Source of the DNA: Streptomyces albus subsp. albus
GTDB lineage: Bacteria > Actinomycetota > Actinomycetes > Streptomycetales > Streptomycetaceae
NCBI RefSeq assembly: GCF_000725885.1
Contig: NZ_JODR01000016.1
Location: 307,942-371,941 of the forward strand
Reading direction: 5' to 3'
DNA length: 64,000 nt
Shown here piece after piece: positions 23,949 to 34,860 of the stretch. The notes beneath the pieces were generated by a model, which saw only the letters and a list, made by a program, of their open reading frames with translations, did no database searches and was not told the origin of the DNA. The position numbers and the translations under genes are program-made. The stretch's first letter is position 1; each line of letters opens with the position of its first letter.

Positions 23949-25076
23949 ATGCCTCGGTGGAGGTCGCTACCGGAGGATCTGGACCCGCAGATCCGGGAGT
24001 TCGCGAGCCAGTTGCGGCGGCTCGTCGACCGCAGCGGACTGAGCATCTCCGCCCTCGCCGACCGCACGGGCTACAGCAAATCGTCCTGGGAGCGCTACCT
24101 CAACGGGCGGCTGCTGCCGCCGCGCGGCGCCACCCAGGCCCTCGCCGAGGTGACGGGCACCGACGTCCGTCACCTGGGCACCATGTGGGAGCTGGCCGAA
24201 CGGGCGTGGAGCCGCAGCGAGATGCGGCACGACACCACACTGGAGGCCATCCGCATCGCGCAGGCCCGTGCCGCACTGGACGAGGCGGAGGCACGCGAGT
24301 CCGCCCCTGACAAGGGCCGCAGGCGGCGCAGGGGCAAGGGCGGCAAGGACCCGGCCGGTCACCAGGACGCGGCGCCGTACGGCACTCCGGGGGCGCAGCC
24401 GCAGGACGAGCCGACGGCGGTGCTGCGCAAGGACGCCATCCGCGCGGCGGGCAGCGGCTCCCCTCCGGCCGAGTCCTGGGCCGCCGGCGCGCCCGGGGCA
24501 CACGGTCCCGGCGTCCCGCACCCCCTCGCCCCGCCGGACGGCACCGGCTCCGGTCCGGGGGCGGGCCGCGGCGGCCGGCAGGGCGGCTCCGGCGGCGGGC
24601 GGCGGAAGGTCACCGTGCTGCTGGCGGCGCTCGTGGCCGTGCTCGTCGTGGTGGCGGGCGCGGTGCTCTTCCTCGGCCCGGACGACGGCGGCGAGGACGA
24701 GAAGGCCGCGCCGAAACCGTCGCCCACCAGGCACGGCCCCAAGCTGCCCGCGGGCGTCAAGTGCGTGGGCGAGGACTGCTCGGGCAAGGACCCGGAGGCC
24801 ATGGGCTGCGGTGGCCAGAACGTGCGGACGGTGGGCTCCGCGAAGGCCGGCGCCGGTGTCGTGGAGGTCCGCTACAGCAAGGTGTGCTCGGCGTCCTGGG
24901 CGCGGGTGAGCGGCGCCGCCCCCGACGACGTCCTGCGCATCACCGCGCCCGGTGGCCAGAAGGAGACCGACACGGTCACCTCGACCGACGCGTACACCGA
25001 GATGGTCTCCGTGAAGTCCCCGGACGACGCCCGCGCCTGTCTGACGCGGGCCGCGGGCGGCGAGTCCTGCACCTGA
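23949..25076 (+). CDS. Membrane-anchored XRE HTH protein with DUF2690 domain
   Basis: 375 aa. An N-terminal XRE helix-turn-helix (residues ~14-75: LVDRSGLSISALADRTGYSK, WERYLNGR) is followed by a long polar linker, one membrane segment (VTVLLAALVAVLVVVAGAVL), and an extracytoplasmic DUF2690 domain with cysteines (VKCVGEDCSGKDPEAMGCGG, KVCSASWARV, DARACLT). The layout suggests envelope sensing linked to DNA binding, similar in plan to RodZ-like proteins. Ligand and targets unknown. Confidence 0.8.
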   Translation: MPRWRSLPEDLDPQIREFASQLRRLVDRSGLSISALADRTGYSKSSWERYLNGRLLPPRGATQALAEVTGTDVRHLGTMWELAERAWSRSEMRHDTTLEAIRIAQARAALDEAEARESAPDKGRRRRRGKGGKDPAGHQDAAPYGTPGAQPQDEPTAVLRKDAIRAAGSGSPPAESWAAGAPGAHGPGVPHPLAPPDGTGSGPGAGRGGRQGGSGGGRRKVTVLLAALVAVLVVVAGAVLFLGPDDGGEDEKAAPKPSPTRHGPKLPAGVKCVGEDCSGKDPEAMGCGGQNVRTVGSAKAGAGVVEVRYSKVCSASWARVSGAAPDDVLRITAPGGQKETDTVTSTDAYTEMVSVKSPDDARACLTRAAGGESCT

Positions 25077-25207
25077 CGGGCGGGCCCCGCACCCGGCCGG
25101 CTCCGCCGGGTGGCGCGGGGTTGGTGGTGGCCGTCCGTACGGCGGGACCGGCAGGGAGGGGAGGCCGCCGCGCGGTCCGAGGTGCGGTGGCGGGAGCGGC
25201 CTCATGA

Positions 25208-26629
<1,422 letters not shown>

Positions 26630-26686
26630 GCCGCGGCGCGGTGGTGCCGTCCGCCCGCAGGGCGTGAGGCGGCGCCCGTACGCCGA

Positions 26687-26729
26687 CGAGGGCCCGCGCG
26701 GACCGTCTCCCGGTCCGCGCGGGCCCTCG
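26687..26729. terminator. Terminator between mdh and the MFS gene
   Basis: Perfect 19-bp stem (26687-26705 with 26711-26729) and a 5-nt loop, between convergent stops at 26629 and 26823. Confidence 0.85.
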
Positions 26730-26822
26730 CGCGTGCGCGGGCGTCCGCACCTACCCCCGGTGCTGGGCGCCCGCGCCCCCCGTCCGCGGCGTCCGCCCCC
26801 CCGTACGCTCACATGAGCCGTG

Positions 26823-28070
26823 TCACGGACGCCCCTCCGGCTCCTGGGGAGGGCGCGCCGGAGCCGGTGCGGCCGGGGTGGAGGCCGGCGGCGCGGCCGG
26901 CTGCGGGTGGCCGGCCGGGGCGAGCAGACCGCGGGCCAGGCCCGCGGTCACCGCGAGGGAGGCCGCGCCCACCAGCGTCATCGCCGTGGCCGGTGAGGTG
27001 CGTTCGGCGACGGCACCGGCCAGCGCGGCGCCCACACCCTGCATGGCCAGCATCCCGGACGAGTGCAGCCCCAGGGCGTGGCCGCTCAGCTCGTGCGGGG
27101 TCAGCTCCAGCAGCCGCTCCTGGAGCAGCAGGCTGGCGGCGAACCCCACCGTCGCCACCGTCACCAGACCCGCCGCGACAGGCAGCGGCGGGCGGAGCGC
27201 GAACAGCAGGAACGGGGCGGCGAGCAGCGCCAGCATGGGCACCGGCAGCCGGCGGCGCCAGTGCGCGGGGACGAACCGCCCCATCGCCGTGTCGCCCGCC
27301 AGCATTCCCAACGCGCCGCAGGCGAACAGCAGCCCCGCGTGGTGGGGTGCGTAGGGCACGTACAGGGACTCGCAGCCGACGACCAGTCCGTTGGGCACCC
27401 ACAGCGCGAGGTAGACGAGGCGGCGCGGCCGGGAGGACCACAGCAGGGCGTTGGTCCGCCAGGTGGCGGCCACCGAGACGCGTCCCGTGGCGCGGGGAGG
27501 CCGCCTGCCCAGGCCGAGCCGGGCGGCGACGGCGCCCGCCAGGTACAGCGCGGCTCCCGCCAGCAGGGTGCCGCGGGGCTCCAGGAGGGCGACCAGCACT
27601 CCGCCGAGCGCGTAGCCGCAGATCTGCACGATGCCGGTGGACATGTTCAGCACCGAGCGCCCCAGGAGATAACCGTCCTTCGACAGCACCTCGTTGAGCA
27701 GTCCGTACCGCACCCCGCCGCCCAGCGAGGCCAGGACGCCCTGCACCAGCAGGACGGCGAACGCGACGGCCACCGGCAGCCCCGGCAGCGCCTGCACGGC
27801 GGTACCCGCCGCGAACACCAGCAGCAGTCCGCCCAGCGTGGCCCGCGGCGGCAGCCGGTCGGCCGCGGACAGCAGCGTCGTCGCCCCGACGAGCTGGGCC
27901 AGCGACGGTCCGAACATGGCGAGGGACGACAGCAGCGGGGAGCCGGTGGCCCCGTAGATCAGCGTGCCCAGCGCCAGCCCGCTCACCGTCTGCCCCGCCA
28001 CCTGAAGGGTGCTGACGAGGAAGAGCGAGGTGAACTCCGGCGCCCGGAACAGCTCACGGTAGGTGCGCAT
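26823..28070 (-). CDS. MFS transporter
   Basis: 415 aa with about 11-12 hydrophobic segments (LAMFGPSLAQLVGATTLLSA, ALPGLPVAVAFAVLLVQGVL and others) and a Pro/Ala-rich C-terminal tail. Its shape is that of a small Streptomyces MFS exporter; the substrate cannot be predicted. ATG at 28070. It is divergent from an ArsR-type regulator with a 96-bp gap holding a small dyad, a typical regulator-pump pair. Confidence 0.85.
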   Translation of the reverse strand: MRTYRELFRAPEFTSLFLVSTLQVAGQTVSGLALGTLIYGATGSPLLSSLAMFGPSLAQLVGATTLLSAADRLPPRATLGGLLLVFAAGTAVQALPGLPVAVAFAVLLVQGVLASLGGGVRYGLLNEVLSKDGYLLGRSVLNMSTGIVQICGYALGGVLVALLEPRGTLLAGAALYLAGAVAARLGLGRRPPRATGRVSVAATWRTNALLWSSRPRRLVYLALWVPNGLVVGCESLYVPYAPHHAGLLFACGALGMLAGDTAMGRFVPAHWRRRLPVPMLALLAAPFLLFALRPPLPVAAGLVTVATVGFAASLLLQERLLELTPHELSGHALGLHSSGMLAMQGVGAALAGAVAERTSPATAMTLVGAASLAVTAGLARGLLAPAGHPQPAAPPASTPAAPAPARPPQEPEGRP

Positions 28071-28107
28071 GCCGTGAGTCTCGGGCGGCGGCGGCGACGC
28101 GGTTACT

Positions 28108-28127
28108 GTTTCGCACACCGGCGAAAC
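28108..28127. promoter_or_regulatory. Dyad in the MFS/ArsR divergent promoter
   Basis: GTTTCG-N8-CGAAAC, midway between the two starts. Candidate operator for the adjacent winged-helix regulator; no direct evidence. Confidence 0.3.
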
Positions 28128-28166
28128 GTCGGCGGGCGGTGACAGGGCGCAGGGACGGAGGGTGCC

Positions 28167-29279
28167 GTGGGATGGTGGCAGGTCGACGCCGATGTGCTGG
28201 CGGGCAGCCGGTTCGTGCTCTCGCCGCTCGCGGAGACCGTCGCCGCCCTCAAGGTCCTGGAGCGGGCACACCCCGCCCACCCCGGTGAGCGGACCTGGCT
28301 CGCCGCCCACCTGCCCGCCTACCGGGACCGCCAGGCCGCCGATCCGGTCGGTGCCCTGCTGATCCGGGCGGCTCTGGGCCCCACCTGGAACGCGGACTTC
28401 CTCACCCCCACGCCCGAGCCGGGCCCCGGCCCCTGGGGCGAGGTGCCGTTCGAGGAAGAGGTGGCGCGGGTGCGCGAGACACCGCCCGCAGCGGCCCGCG
28501 CCCATCTGCTGGTCTCCCTCGGGCGGCGGGGTCCGCTGCCCGTACCGCTGCGCCGTGACGATCTGCCGCGGCGGGCCGCCGACACTCTCACATGGGTGTG
28601 GCGGGAGACGGTGCTGCCGTACTGGCCACGGCGGCGCCGCGTCCTGGAGGCCGATGTGGTGGCGCGTACGGCGCAGTTGAGCCGCGGCGGATGGGCGGCG
28701 GCGCTGGACGACATGCGGCCCGGGATGCGGTGGCTGGGCGGGAGCAGACTCCAGATCAACGCGCACGACAACCCGCCCCGCACGCTGGCGGACGCCTGTT
28801 TGATGTTCGTGCCCGTCACCCCGAAGGCCGGCTGGGTGGCGTGGGAGGAACCCGGAGAGCCCGTGGAGGACGCCCGGCCGGAGCCGCCGGGTGCGCCGCC
28901 CGCCGGGCACGCCGTGCGGCCCGCACCGGCCCGGTACGCCGTGGTCTACCCCTGTGCGGGAACGCTGGCCGAGGACGAAGGGGCGCCCGTGCCCGAGGCG
29001 TTGGGGGCGCTGCTGGGGGGTGCGCGGGCCAGGGTGCTGGTGCTGCTCGACACCCCGAAGAGCACCACGCAACTGGTCGGGCTGACGGGGCAGGGCCTGG
29101 GGTCGGTGGGGCGGCACCTGCGGGTGCTGCGGGAGGCGCGGCTGGTGCGGCGCCGTCGTGCGGGCCGGGACGTCCTCTACTACCGCACGCCCGCCGGCGA
29201 CTGCTTGGTGGAGGCCCAGTCCTCTCGCCCGGCGTCTCCCCGTCCGGCGTCCCCCCGCCCGGCGCGGGAGGCGCGGTGA
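28167..29279 (+). CDS. DUF5937/ArsR-type winged-helix regulator
   Basis: 370 aa, GTG start behind CGGAGGG. The N-terminal ~230 residues are the conserved DUF5937-type region (RFVLSPLAETVAALKVLERA, RRRVLEADVVARTAQLS). The C-terminus is a winged helix of ArsR type (VLVLLDTPKSTTQLV, LGSVGRHLRVLREARLVRRR, GRDVLYYRT). The last 20 residues are SPRPA repeats. Probably represses the divergent MFS gene; the ligand may bind the N-terminal domain. Confidence 0.8.
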   Translation: MGWWQVDADVLAGSRFVLSPLAETVAALKVLERAHPAHPGERTWLAAHLPAYRDRQAADPVGALLIRAALGPTWNADFLTPTPEPGPGPWGEVPFEEEVARVRETPPAAARAHLLVSLGRRGPLPVPLRRDDLPRRAADTLTWVWRETVLPYWPRRRRVLEADVVARTAQLSRGGWAAALDDMRPGMRWLGGSRLQINAHDNPPRTLADACLMFVPVTPKAGWVAWEEPGEPVEDARPEPPGAPPAGHAVRPAPARYAVVYPCAGTLAEDEGAPVPEALGALLGGARARVLVLLDTPKSTTQLVGLTGQGLGSVGRHLRVLREARLVRRRRAGRDVLYYRTPAGDCLVEAQSSRPASPRPASPRPAREAR

Positions 29280-29309
29280 GGGGGCCGGGAGGCCGGGGCC
29301 CCGGGCCGG

Positions 29310-30107
29310 CTAGACCGACTTCGACGGCGGCTCGTCCTGCTGCGAGTGCTGGAAGTGGCGGCGGAGTTCCTCGACCGAGACGGTGTGTTCACGGTCCGGG
29401 ACGCCGCGGGGGACCGGCCGGTCGAAGCGGCCGAGGTCGATCTCGTCGTGGTTGCCGCCCGCCCGGCGCTCCAGCCGCAGCGGGTACGGCTTGCCGTCGG
29501 CGGAGACGTGCATGGTGACGCGGGCCTTGTCCTGGTGGCTGGTGACGGGGACGGAGCGGTGGCCGCCCACCTCGCCCTGGGGGCCGCGCTTCCAGCGGGG
29601 GCCGGGGCTGCGCGTCGCCCCGGAGGCGGCACGGAAGGCGTCGAGGTCGCAGGCGGTGGCCAGGCCCTTGCCGCCGAGGTCGTCGTCCCGGGCGGAGCCC
29701 TTGATGTAGCGGCCCTGGAACTTCTTCGCGGCGGCGGCGCCCTCCTCGGGGCCGAGCTGCGCCTTCCAGAACGCGGCGTCGGGTTTGAGCCAGACGGTGT
29801 CGCCGTGCTTGATCAGCCGTACCGATCCCTTGCCGGGAACCGTCACTTTTCCGAAACAATTCGCTTTTTCGTCGAGAGTGAGATTCAGCCGCAGGTCGGG
29901 GGCTTTCATTTTGAGCCGGAGAGAGCGTGCTGAATTCAGCTCGTTCGAGGCTTTTTCGGCTATTTCCCCGCCCGGCAACTCTGCGATGTCGGGACCGTCA
30001 CGTTCCGTCGCCATGGGGGCGGCGGCGGCCGGGGTCAGCAGTCCGCCGGTGGTCGTCGTCGCTGCGCACACGGCCACGAGGAGTGCGGTGCGGTGGTGCT
30101 TTCGCAT
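29310..30107 (-). CDS. Secreted hypothetical protein
   Basis: 265 aa, ATG at 30107. Sec signal peptide (MRKHHRTALLVAVCAATTT, cleavage after the AAAA near residue 30). The mature part has alternating-strand motifs (RLKMKAPDLRLNLTLDEK, GSVRLIKHGDTVWLKPD, ARVTMHVSADGKPYPLRLE) like the LppX/LprG-type fold of actinobacterial envelope proteins, but there is no lipobox cysteine at the cleavage site. Function unknown; not obviously part of the divergent betaine operon. Confidence 0.65.
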   Translation of the reverse strand: MRKHHRTALLVAVCAATTTTGGLLTPAAAAPMATERDGPDIAELPGGEIAEKASNELNSARSLRLKMKAPDLRLNLTLDEKANCFGKVTVPGKGSVRLIKHGDTVWLKPDAAFWKAQLGPEEGAAAAKKFQGRYIKGSARDDDLGGKGLATACDLDAFRAASGATRSPGPRWKRGPQGEVGGHRSVPVTSHQDKARVTMHVSADGKPYPLRLERRAGGNHDEIDLGRFDRPVPRGVPDREHTVSVEELRRHFQHSQQDEPPSKSV

Positions 30108-30181
30108 GAGGGGCTCCGATCCGCCGTCGGGAGGAGCAGGTGCGGAGCGGCGGCGCGCCCACCTGCCATATCCGGACAAAG

Positions 30182-30198
30182 ACGTACTCACCGTACGT
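30182..30198. promoter_or_regulatory. Palindrome in the betB promoter region
   Basis: ACGTAC-N5-GTACGT in the 273-bp divergent gap, 183 bp upstream of betB. A candidate operator for a choline/osmotic regulator (BetI- or GbsR-like); no regulator gene lies next to the operon. Confidence 0.35.
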
Positions 30199-30380
30199 TC
30201 CACCGGCGGGTGGCGCACTTCGGCCAGTGATGAAGCCCACTTGGAAGCAATTTTTGGACATGAGATCGGAAGGACGGGGCAGGGTTCCCGACTGCCATCT
30301 GCCCGAGGCATGGCAAAAGCCCCTGTCGGGGGCACCGGGGCAGCACCCGGAAAAGCAGGAGCAAGGAAGGCAGTACCAAG

Positions 30381-31883
30381 GTGTCCGTTCTGGAGAGCAT
30401 TCACATCGACGGCTCGTGGCGCACGGCCGCGGCCTCAGGCACGCGGGAGGTGCTGGACCCCGCGGACGCCACCACGCTCGCCGTCGTCGCCGAGGGTGAC
30501 GTCGCGGACACCGACGCGGCGGTCGCAGCCGCCCGCCGAGCCTTCGACGAGGGCCCGTGGCCGCACACCCCGACCGCCGAGCGGGCCGCGCTGCTGCGCC
30601 GCGTCGCCGACCTGCTCCAGCGCGACCGCGAGGAGATCGCGCTGACCGAGTCCCGCGACACCGGCAAGACCCTCGAAGAGGGCCGGGTCGATGTGGACGA
30701 CGTGACCAGCGCGTTCCGCTACTTCGCCGACCTGGTGATGAACGAGTCCGGCGGCCGGGTCGTCGACGCGGGCAGCGCCGACGTGCACAGCGTCGTCGTC
30801 CACGAGCCCGTCGGCGTCTGCGCCATGATCACCCCCTGGAACTATCCGCTGCTCCAGGCCAGCTGGAAGGTCGCCCCCGCGCTGGCCGCGGGCAACACCT
30901 TCGTCATCAAGCCCAGCGAGGTCACCCCGCTGTCCACCGTCCACCTGATGAAGCTGCTGGTGGAGGCCGGTCTCCCGAAGGGTGTCGGCAACCTGGTGAC
31001 CGGCGCCGGCGACCCGGTGGGCGCCCGGCTGTCCGAGCACCCGGACGTGGACCTGGTCTCCTTCACCGGCGGCCTGGCCAGCGGCACCAAGGTCGCCCAG
31101 GCGGCGGCGCCGACGGTCAAGAAGGTGGCGCTGGAGCTGGGCGGCAAGAACCCGAACGTGGTCTTCGCCGACGCCTGTGCCACCGACGAGGGCTTCGACA
31201 CCGCCGTCGACCAGGCGCTGAACGCCGCGTTCATCCACAGCGGCCAGGTCTGCTCGGCCGGTGCCCGGCTGATCGTCGAGGAGTCCGTCAAGGACCGCTT
31301 CGTGACCGAGCTGGCCTCCCGCGCCCAGCGCATCCGGCTGGGCCGCGGCACCGAGGAGGGCGTCGAGTGCGGGCCGCTGGTCTCCGCGCAACAGCTGGAG
31401 AAGACGGAGATGTACGTCGCCTCCGCGCTGTCCGAGGGCGCCGAGCTGCGGTGCGGCGGCGCCCGGCCCGAGCCCTGCGACGTCCGCCCCGCTAGCGGCT
31501 ACTTCTACTCCCCGACGGTGCTCGACAACTGCCACCGCGGCATGCGGGTCGTCCGTGAGGAAACGTTCGGCCCGATCCTGACGGTCGAGACCTTCCGCAC
31601 CGAGGACGAGGCCGTCACGCTGGCCAACGACACCGAATACGGCCTGGCCGGCGCCGTCTTCTCCGGCGACACCGCCCGCGCCCGCCGCGTCGCCGCCCGG
31701 CTGCGCCACGGCACGGTGTGGATCAACGACTTCCACCCCTACCTCCCGCAGGCCGAGTGGGGCGGCTTCGGCAAGTCCGGCGTCGGCCGCGAACTGGGCC
31801 CGCACGGCCTGAACGAGTACCGCGAGACCAAGCACGTCTACGAGAACCTGCGCCCCGCCCCGGTCCGCTGGTTCGCCGGCTGA
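30381..31883 (+). CDS. betB: Betaine-aldehyde dehydrogenase
   Basis: 500 aa, GTG start after AAGGAAGG. Aldehyde dehydrogenase fold with ITPWNYPLLQASWKVAPAL, the general base E252 in LELGGKNPN, and the nucleophile C291 in SGQVCSAG. It oxidises betaine aldehyde to glycine betaine with NAD(P). Specificity is inferred from the neighbours: a GMC choline dehydrogenase and a quaternary-amine ABC transporter follow in the same direction. Confidence 0.9.
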   Translation: MSVLESIHIDGSWRTAAASGTREVLDPADATTLAVVAEGDVADTDAAVAAARRAFDEGPWPHTPTAERAALLRRVADLLQRDREEIALTESRDTGKTLEEGRVDVDDVTSAFRYFADLVMNESGGRVVDAGSADVHSVVVHEPVGVCAMITPWNYPLLQASWKVAPALAAGNTFVIKPSEVTPLSTVHLMKLLVEAGLPKGVGNLVTGAGDPVGARLSEHPDVDLVSFTGGLASGTKVAQAAAPTVKKVALELGGKNPNVVFADACATDEGFDTAVDQALNAAFIHSGQVCSAGARLIVEESVKDRFVTELASRAQRIRLGRGTEEGVECGPLVSAQQLEKTEMYVASALSEGAELRCGGARPEPCDVRPASGYFYSPTVLDNCHRGMRVVREETFGPILTVETFRTEDEAVTLANDTEYGLAGAVFSGDTARARRVAARLRHGTVWINDFHPYLPQAEWGGFGKSGVGRELGPHGLNEYRETKHVYENLRPAPVRWFAG

Positions 31884-32042
31884 AAGGCACCACCCACCCC
31901 CCTTCCCACCTCCCACCCGTCCACCCCGAAGACCCCCACACACGGCAGAGCCCGGCGGCTCCACACCCCGATCGAGCCGCCGCGGCACTCCCGTACCAAC
32001 CGCAAGTCCGCGCCCGTCATGTCCCCAAGGAGCAGTACTCAT

Positions 32043-33599
32043 ATGTCCAGCTTTGACTACGTGATCGTCGGAGGTGGGACGGCCGGATCGGTGATCGCCT
32101 CACGGCTCGCCGAGGACCCGGACGTCACCGTCGCACTCATCGAGGGCGGCCCCTCGGACGTGGACCGGCCCGAGGTGCTCACCCTCCGCAAGTGGCTGGG
32201 CCTGCTGGGCGGCGAGCTCGACTACGAGTACACGACCACCGAACAGCCGCGCGGCAACTCGCACATCCTGCACAGCCGCGCCAAGGTGCTGGGCGGCTGC
32301 TCGTCGCACAACACCCTCATCTCCTTCAAGCCGCTGCCCTCCGACTGGGACGAGTGGGAGGCCAACGGCGCGACGGGCTGGGGCGCCGAGGACATGGAGC
32401 CCTACTTCGGCCGGCTGCGCAACAACATCGTGCGCGTCGCCAAGAAGGACCAGAACGCCATCGCGCAGGACTGGATCGACGCCGCCAAGAAGGCCCTGGA
32501 CGTCCCGGAGGTCGTCGGCTTCAACGACAAGCCCTTCGAGGAGGGCGTCGGCTTCTTCGACCTGTCCTACCACCCGGAGAACAACAAGCGCTCCTCCGCC
32601 TCGGTGGCCTATCTGCACCCGCACATGGAGGCAGGTGACCGCCCCAACCTGCACATCCTGCTGGAGACGTGGGCGTACAAGCTGGAGATCGGCGGCGCGG
32701 ACGGCAAGACCGTCACCGGGGTGCACATCCGCACCAAGGACGGTGAGGAGAAGCTGCTGACCGCCGGCCGTGAGGTGCTGGTGTGCGCGGGCGCCATCGA
32801 CACCCCGCGGCTGCTGATGCACTCGGGCATAGGCCGGAAGGAAGACCTCGAAGCGCTCGGCATCCCCGTCGTGCACGACCTGCCGGGTGTGGGCGAGAAC
32901 CTCATCGACCACCCCGAGTCGGTGATCGTGTGGGAGACCAACGGGCCGATCCCGGAGAACTCCGCGATGGACTCCGACGCGGGCCTGTTCGTCAAGCGGG
33001 ACCCGGACCACAAGGGCCCGGACCTGATGTTCCACTTCTACCAGATCCCCTTCACCGACAACCCCGAGCGGCTGGGCTACGAACGCCCCGAGCACGGCGT
33101 GTCGATGACCCCGAACATCCCCAAGTCCCGCAGCCGCGGCCGGGTCTACCTGACCTCCGCCGACCCCGAGGTCAAGCCGGCGCTGGACTTCAAGTACTTC
33201 GAGGACGAGGACGACTACGACGGCCGGACCCTCGTGGACGGCATCAAGCTGGCCCGCAAGGTCGCCCAGGCCGAGCCGTTCGCCAAGTGGCTCAAGCGGG
33301 AGGTCTTCCCCGGTCCGCATGTGACGGACGACGAGGAGATCAGCGAACTGGTGCGCAAGGCCGCCCACACCGTCTACCACCCGGCGGGCACCTGCCGGAT
33401 GGGCGCGGAGGACGACCCGCTCGCCGTCGTCGACCCCCGGCTGCGGGTGCGCGGCCTGTCCGGCATCCGCATCGCGGACGCCTCCGTCTTCCCGACCATG
33501 CCCGCCGTCAACCCGATGATCGGCGTGCTGATGCTCGGCGAGAAGGCGGTCGATCTCATCCGACCCGACGCGAAGACGGCACCGGGAGGTGTTGCGTGA
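32043..33599 (+). CDS. betA: GMC oxidoreductase, probable choline dehydrogenase
   Basis: 518 aa; the ATG at 32043 is preceded by AAGGAG. FAD-binding [23 protein letters not shown] signatures ([29 protein letters not shown]), and the active-site His in HPAGTCRMG near the C-terminus. It probably oxidises choline to betaine aldehyde, feeding BetB. The length is shorter than proteobacterial BetA (~550 aa), so a related choline oxidase or other alcohol substrate cannot be excluded. The stop shares one base with the next gene's ATG. Confidence 0.85.
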   Translation: MSSFDYVIVGGGTAGSVIASRLAEDPDVTVALIEGGPSDVDRPEVLTLRKWLGLLGGELDYEYTTTEQPRGNSHILHSRAKVLGGCSSHNTLISFKPLPSDWDEWEANGATGWGAEDMEPYFGRLRNNIVRVAKKDQNAIAQDWIDAAKKALDVPEVVGFNDKPFEEGVGFFDLSYHPENNKRSSASVAYLHPHMEAGDRPNLHILLETWAYKLEIGGADGKTVTGVHIRTKDGEEKLLTAGREVLVCAGAIDTPRLLMHSGIGRKEDLEALGIPVVHDLPGVGENLIDHPESVIVWETNGPIPENSAMDSDAGLFVKRDPDHKGPDLMFHFYQIPFTDNPERLGYERPEHGVSMTPNIPKSRSRGRVYLTSADPEVKPALDFKYFEDEDDYDGRTLVDGIKLARKVAQAEPFAKWLKREVFPGPHVTDDEEISELVRKAAHTVYHPAGTCRMGAEDDPLAVVDPRLRVRGLSGIRIADASVFPTMPAVNPMIGVLMLGEKAVDLIRPDAKTAPGGVA

Positions 33600-34795
33600 T
33601 GTCCGAGACAGCCGAGGGCGCGGCCACCGCCGAGCACACCGAGGAGACCACCGCGAACGCGAACGCGAACACGAAGGCACAGGACGCCGCCGGCGCGGCG
33701 GCGAAGGACACGGCGGGCGGGGACACCCCCGTCTTCACCGTCCGCAACCTGTGGAAGGTCTTCGGGCCCAAGGGGAGCGTGCGCCGCATCCCCCAGGACC
33801 CGTCCGTCCAGGACCTGAGCCAGGCCGAGATGCGGGAGAAGACCGGCTGCACGGCCGCCGTCCGCGACGTCAGCTTCGACGTCCACAAGGGCGAGGTCTT
33901 CGTCGTCATGGGCCTGTCCGGCTCCGGCAAGTCCACCCTGGTGCGCTGTCTGACCCGGCTGATCGAGCCCACCGCCGGCACCCTGAAGTTCAACGGTGAC
34001 GACGTCATCGGCATGGACAAGGACTCGCTGCGGGAGCTGCGCCGGCACCGCGCCTCGATGGTCTTCCAGAACTTCGGCCTGCTGCCGCACCGCACGGTCG
34101 TCGACAACGTCGCCTACGGGCTGGAGATCCAGGGCGTCGGCAAGGCCGAACGCCGCGAGCGCGCCGCCGAGATGGTCGCCAAGGTCGGACTGGACGGGCT
34201 GGGCGAGCGCCGCCCCGGCCAGCTCTCCGGCGGCCAGCAGCAGCGCGTCGGCCTCGCCCGGGCCCTGGCCGTCGACCCCGAAGTGCTGCTGTTCGACGAG
34301 CCGTTCAGCGCCCTCGACCCGCTGATCCGCCGCGACATGCAGGAGGAGGTCATCCGGCTCCACCGCGAGGAGGGCCGCACGATGGTCTTCATCACGCACG
34401 ACCTGTCCGAGGCGCTGCGCCTGGGCGACCGCATCGCGCTGATGCGCGACGGCCGCGTCGTCCAGCTCGGCACCCCCGAGGAGATCGTCGCCAACCCGGC
34501 CGACGACTACGTCCGCGACTTCGTGCGCGACGTCCCCCGCGAACAGGTCATCTCGGTGCGCCGCGCCATGCGGAAGGCCACCGACACCGAGGCCGAGACG
34601 GGCGCCGCGCTCGCCCCCGACACGCTGGTCGCCGACGCCATCGAGGCCGTCGCCCGCAGCGGGGAGAGCGCCCGCGTCGTGGAGAACGGCCGCACCATCG
34701 GCGTCGTGGACGACGCACGGCTGCTGAGCGTGGTGGCCGGACTGGACCAGCGGCGGGGCGAGGACGGCGAGTCGAAGGAGGTGGCCGCCGTATGA
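33599..34795 (+). CDS. Quaternary-amine ABC transporter ATPase (ProV/OpuAA type)
   Basis: 398 aa; the ATG at 33599 shares its first base with the upstream TGA, and GGGAGGT lies nine bases before. A ~35-residue disordered head precedes [11 protein letters not shown]. Walker A is GLSGSGKST, the signature is [15 protein letters not shown], Walker B is [13 protein letters not shown], and the H-loop is FITHDLSE. The C-terminal ~90 residues ([28 protein letters not shown]) look like a reduced CBS-type regulatory region, as in osmoregulated OpuA ATPases. Energises import of glycine betaine or choline. Confidence 0.92.
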   Translation: MSETAEGAATAEHTEETTANANANTKAQDAAGAAAKDTAGGDTPVFTVRNLWKVFGPKGSVRRIPQDPSVQDLSQAEMREKTGCTAAVRDVSFDVHKGEVFVVMGLSGSGKSTLVRCLTRLIEPTAGTLKFNGDDVIGMDKDSLRELRRHRASMVFQNFGLLPHRTVVDNVAYGLEIQGVGKAERRERAAEMVAKVGLDGLGERRPGQLSGGQQQRVGLARALAVDPEVLLFDEPFSALDPLIRRDMQEEVIRLHREEGRTMVFITHDLSEALRLGDRIALMRDGRVVQLGTPEEIVANPADDYVRDFVRDVPREQVISVRRAMRKATDTEAETGAALAPDTLVADAIEAVARSGESARVVENGRTIGVVDDARLLSVVAGLDQRRGEDGESKEVAAV

Positions 34796-34860
34796 GCACG
34801 CACGCTCCGGCGTCCGCCGCCGGCGCCCGCACCGACCGGCCGGCCGAGGGGCTGATATGA
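34792..34860 (+). CDS. 22-codon coupling ORF between ATPase and permease
   Basis: The ATG at 34792 overlaps the ATPase stop (ATGA) and its own TGA overlaps the permease ATG (ATGA at 34857-34860). It has one of the best Shine-Dalgarno sites of the operon (GAAGGAGG, 34775-34782). The peptide begins [11 protein letters not shown]; the permease begins MSTTTLPQ, so an old N-terminal duplication is possible. Likely a translational relay rather than a functional protein. Confidence 0.5.
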   Translation: MSTHAPASAAGARTDRPAEGLI

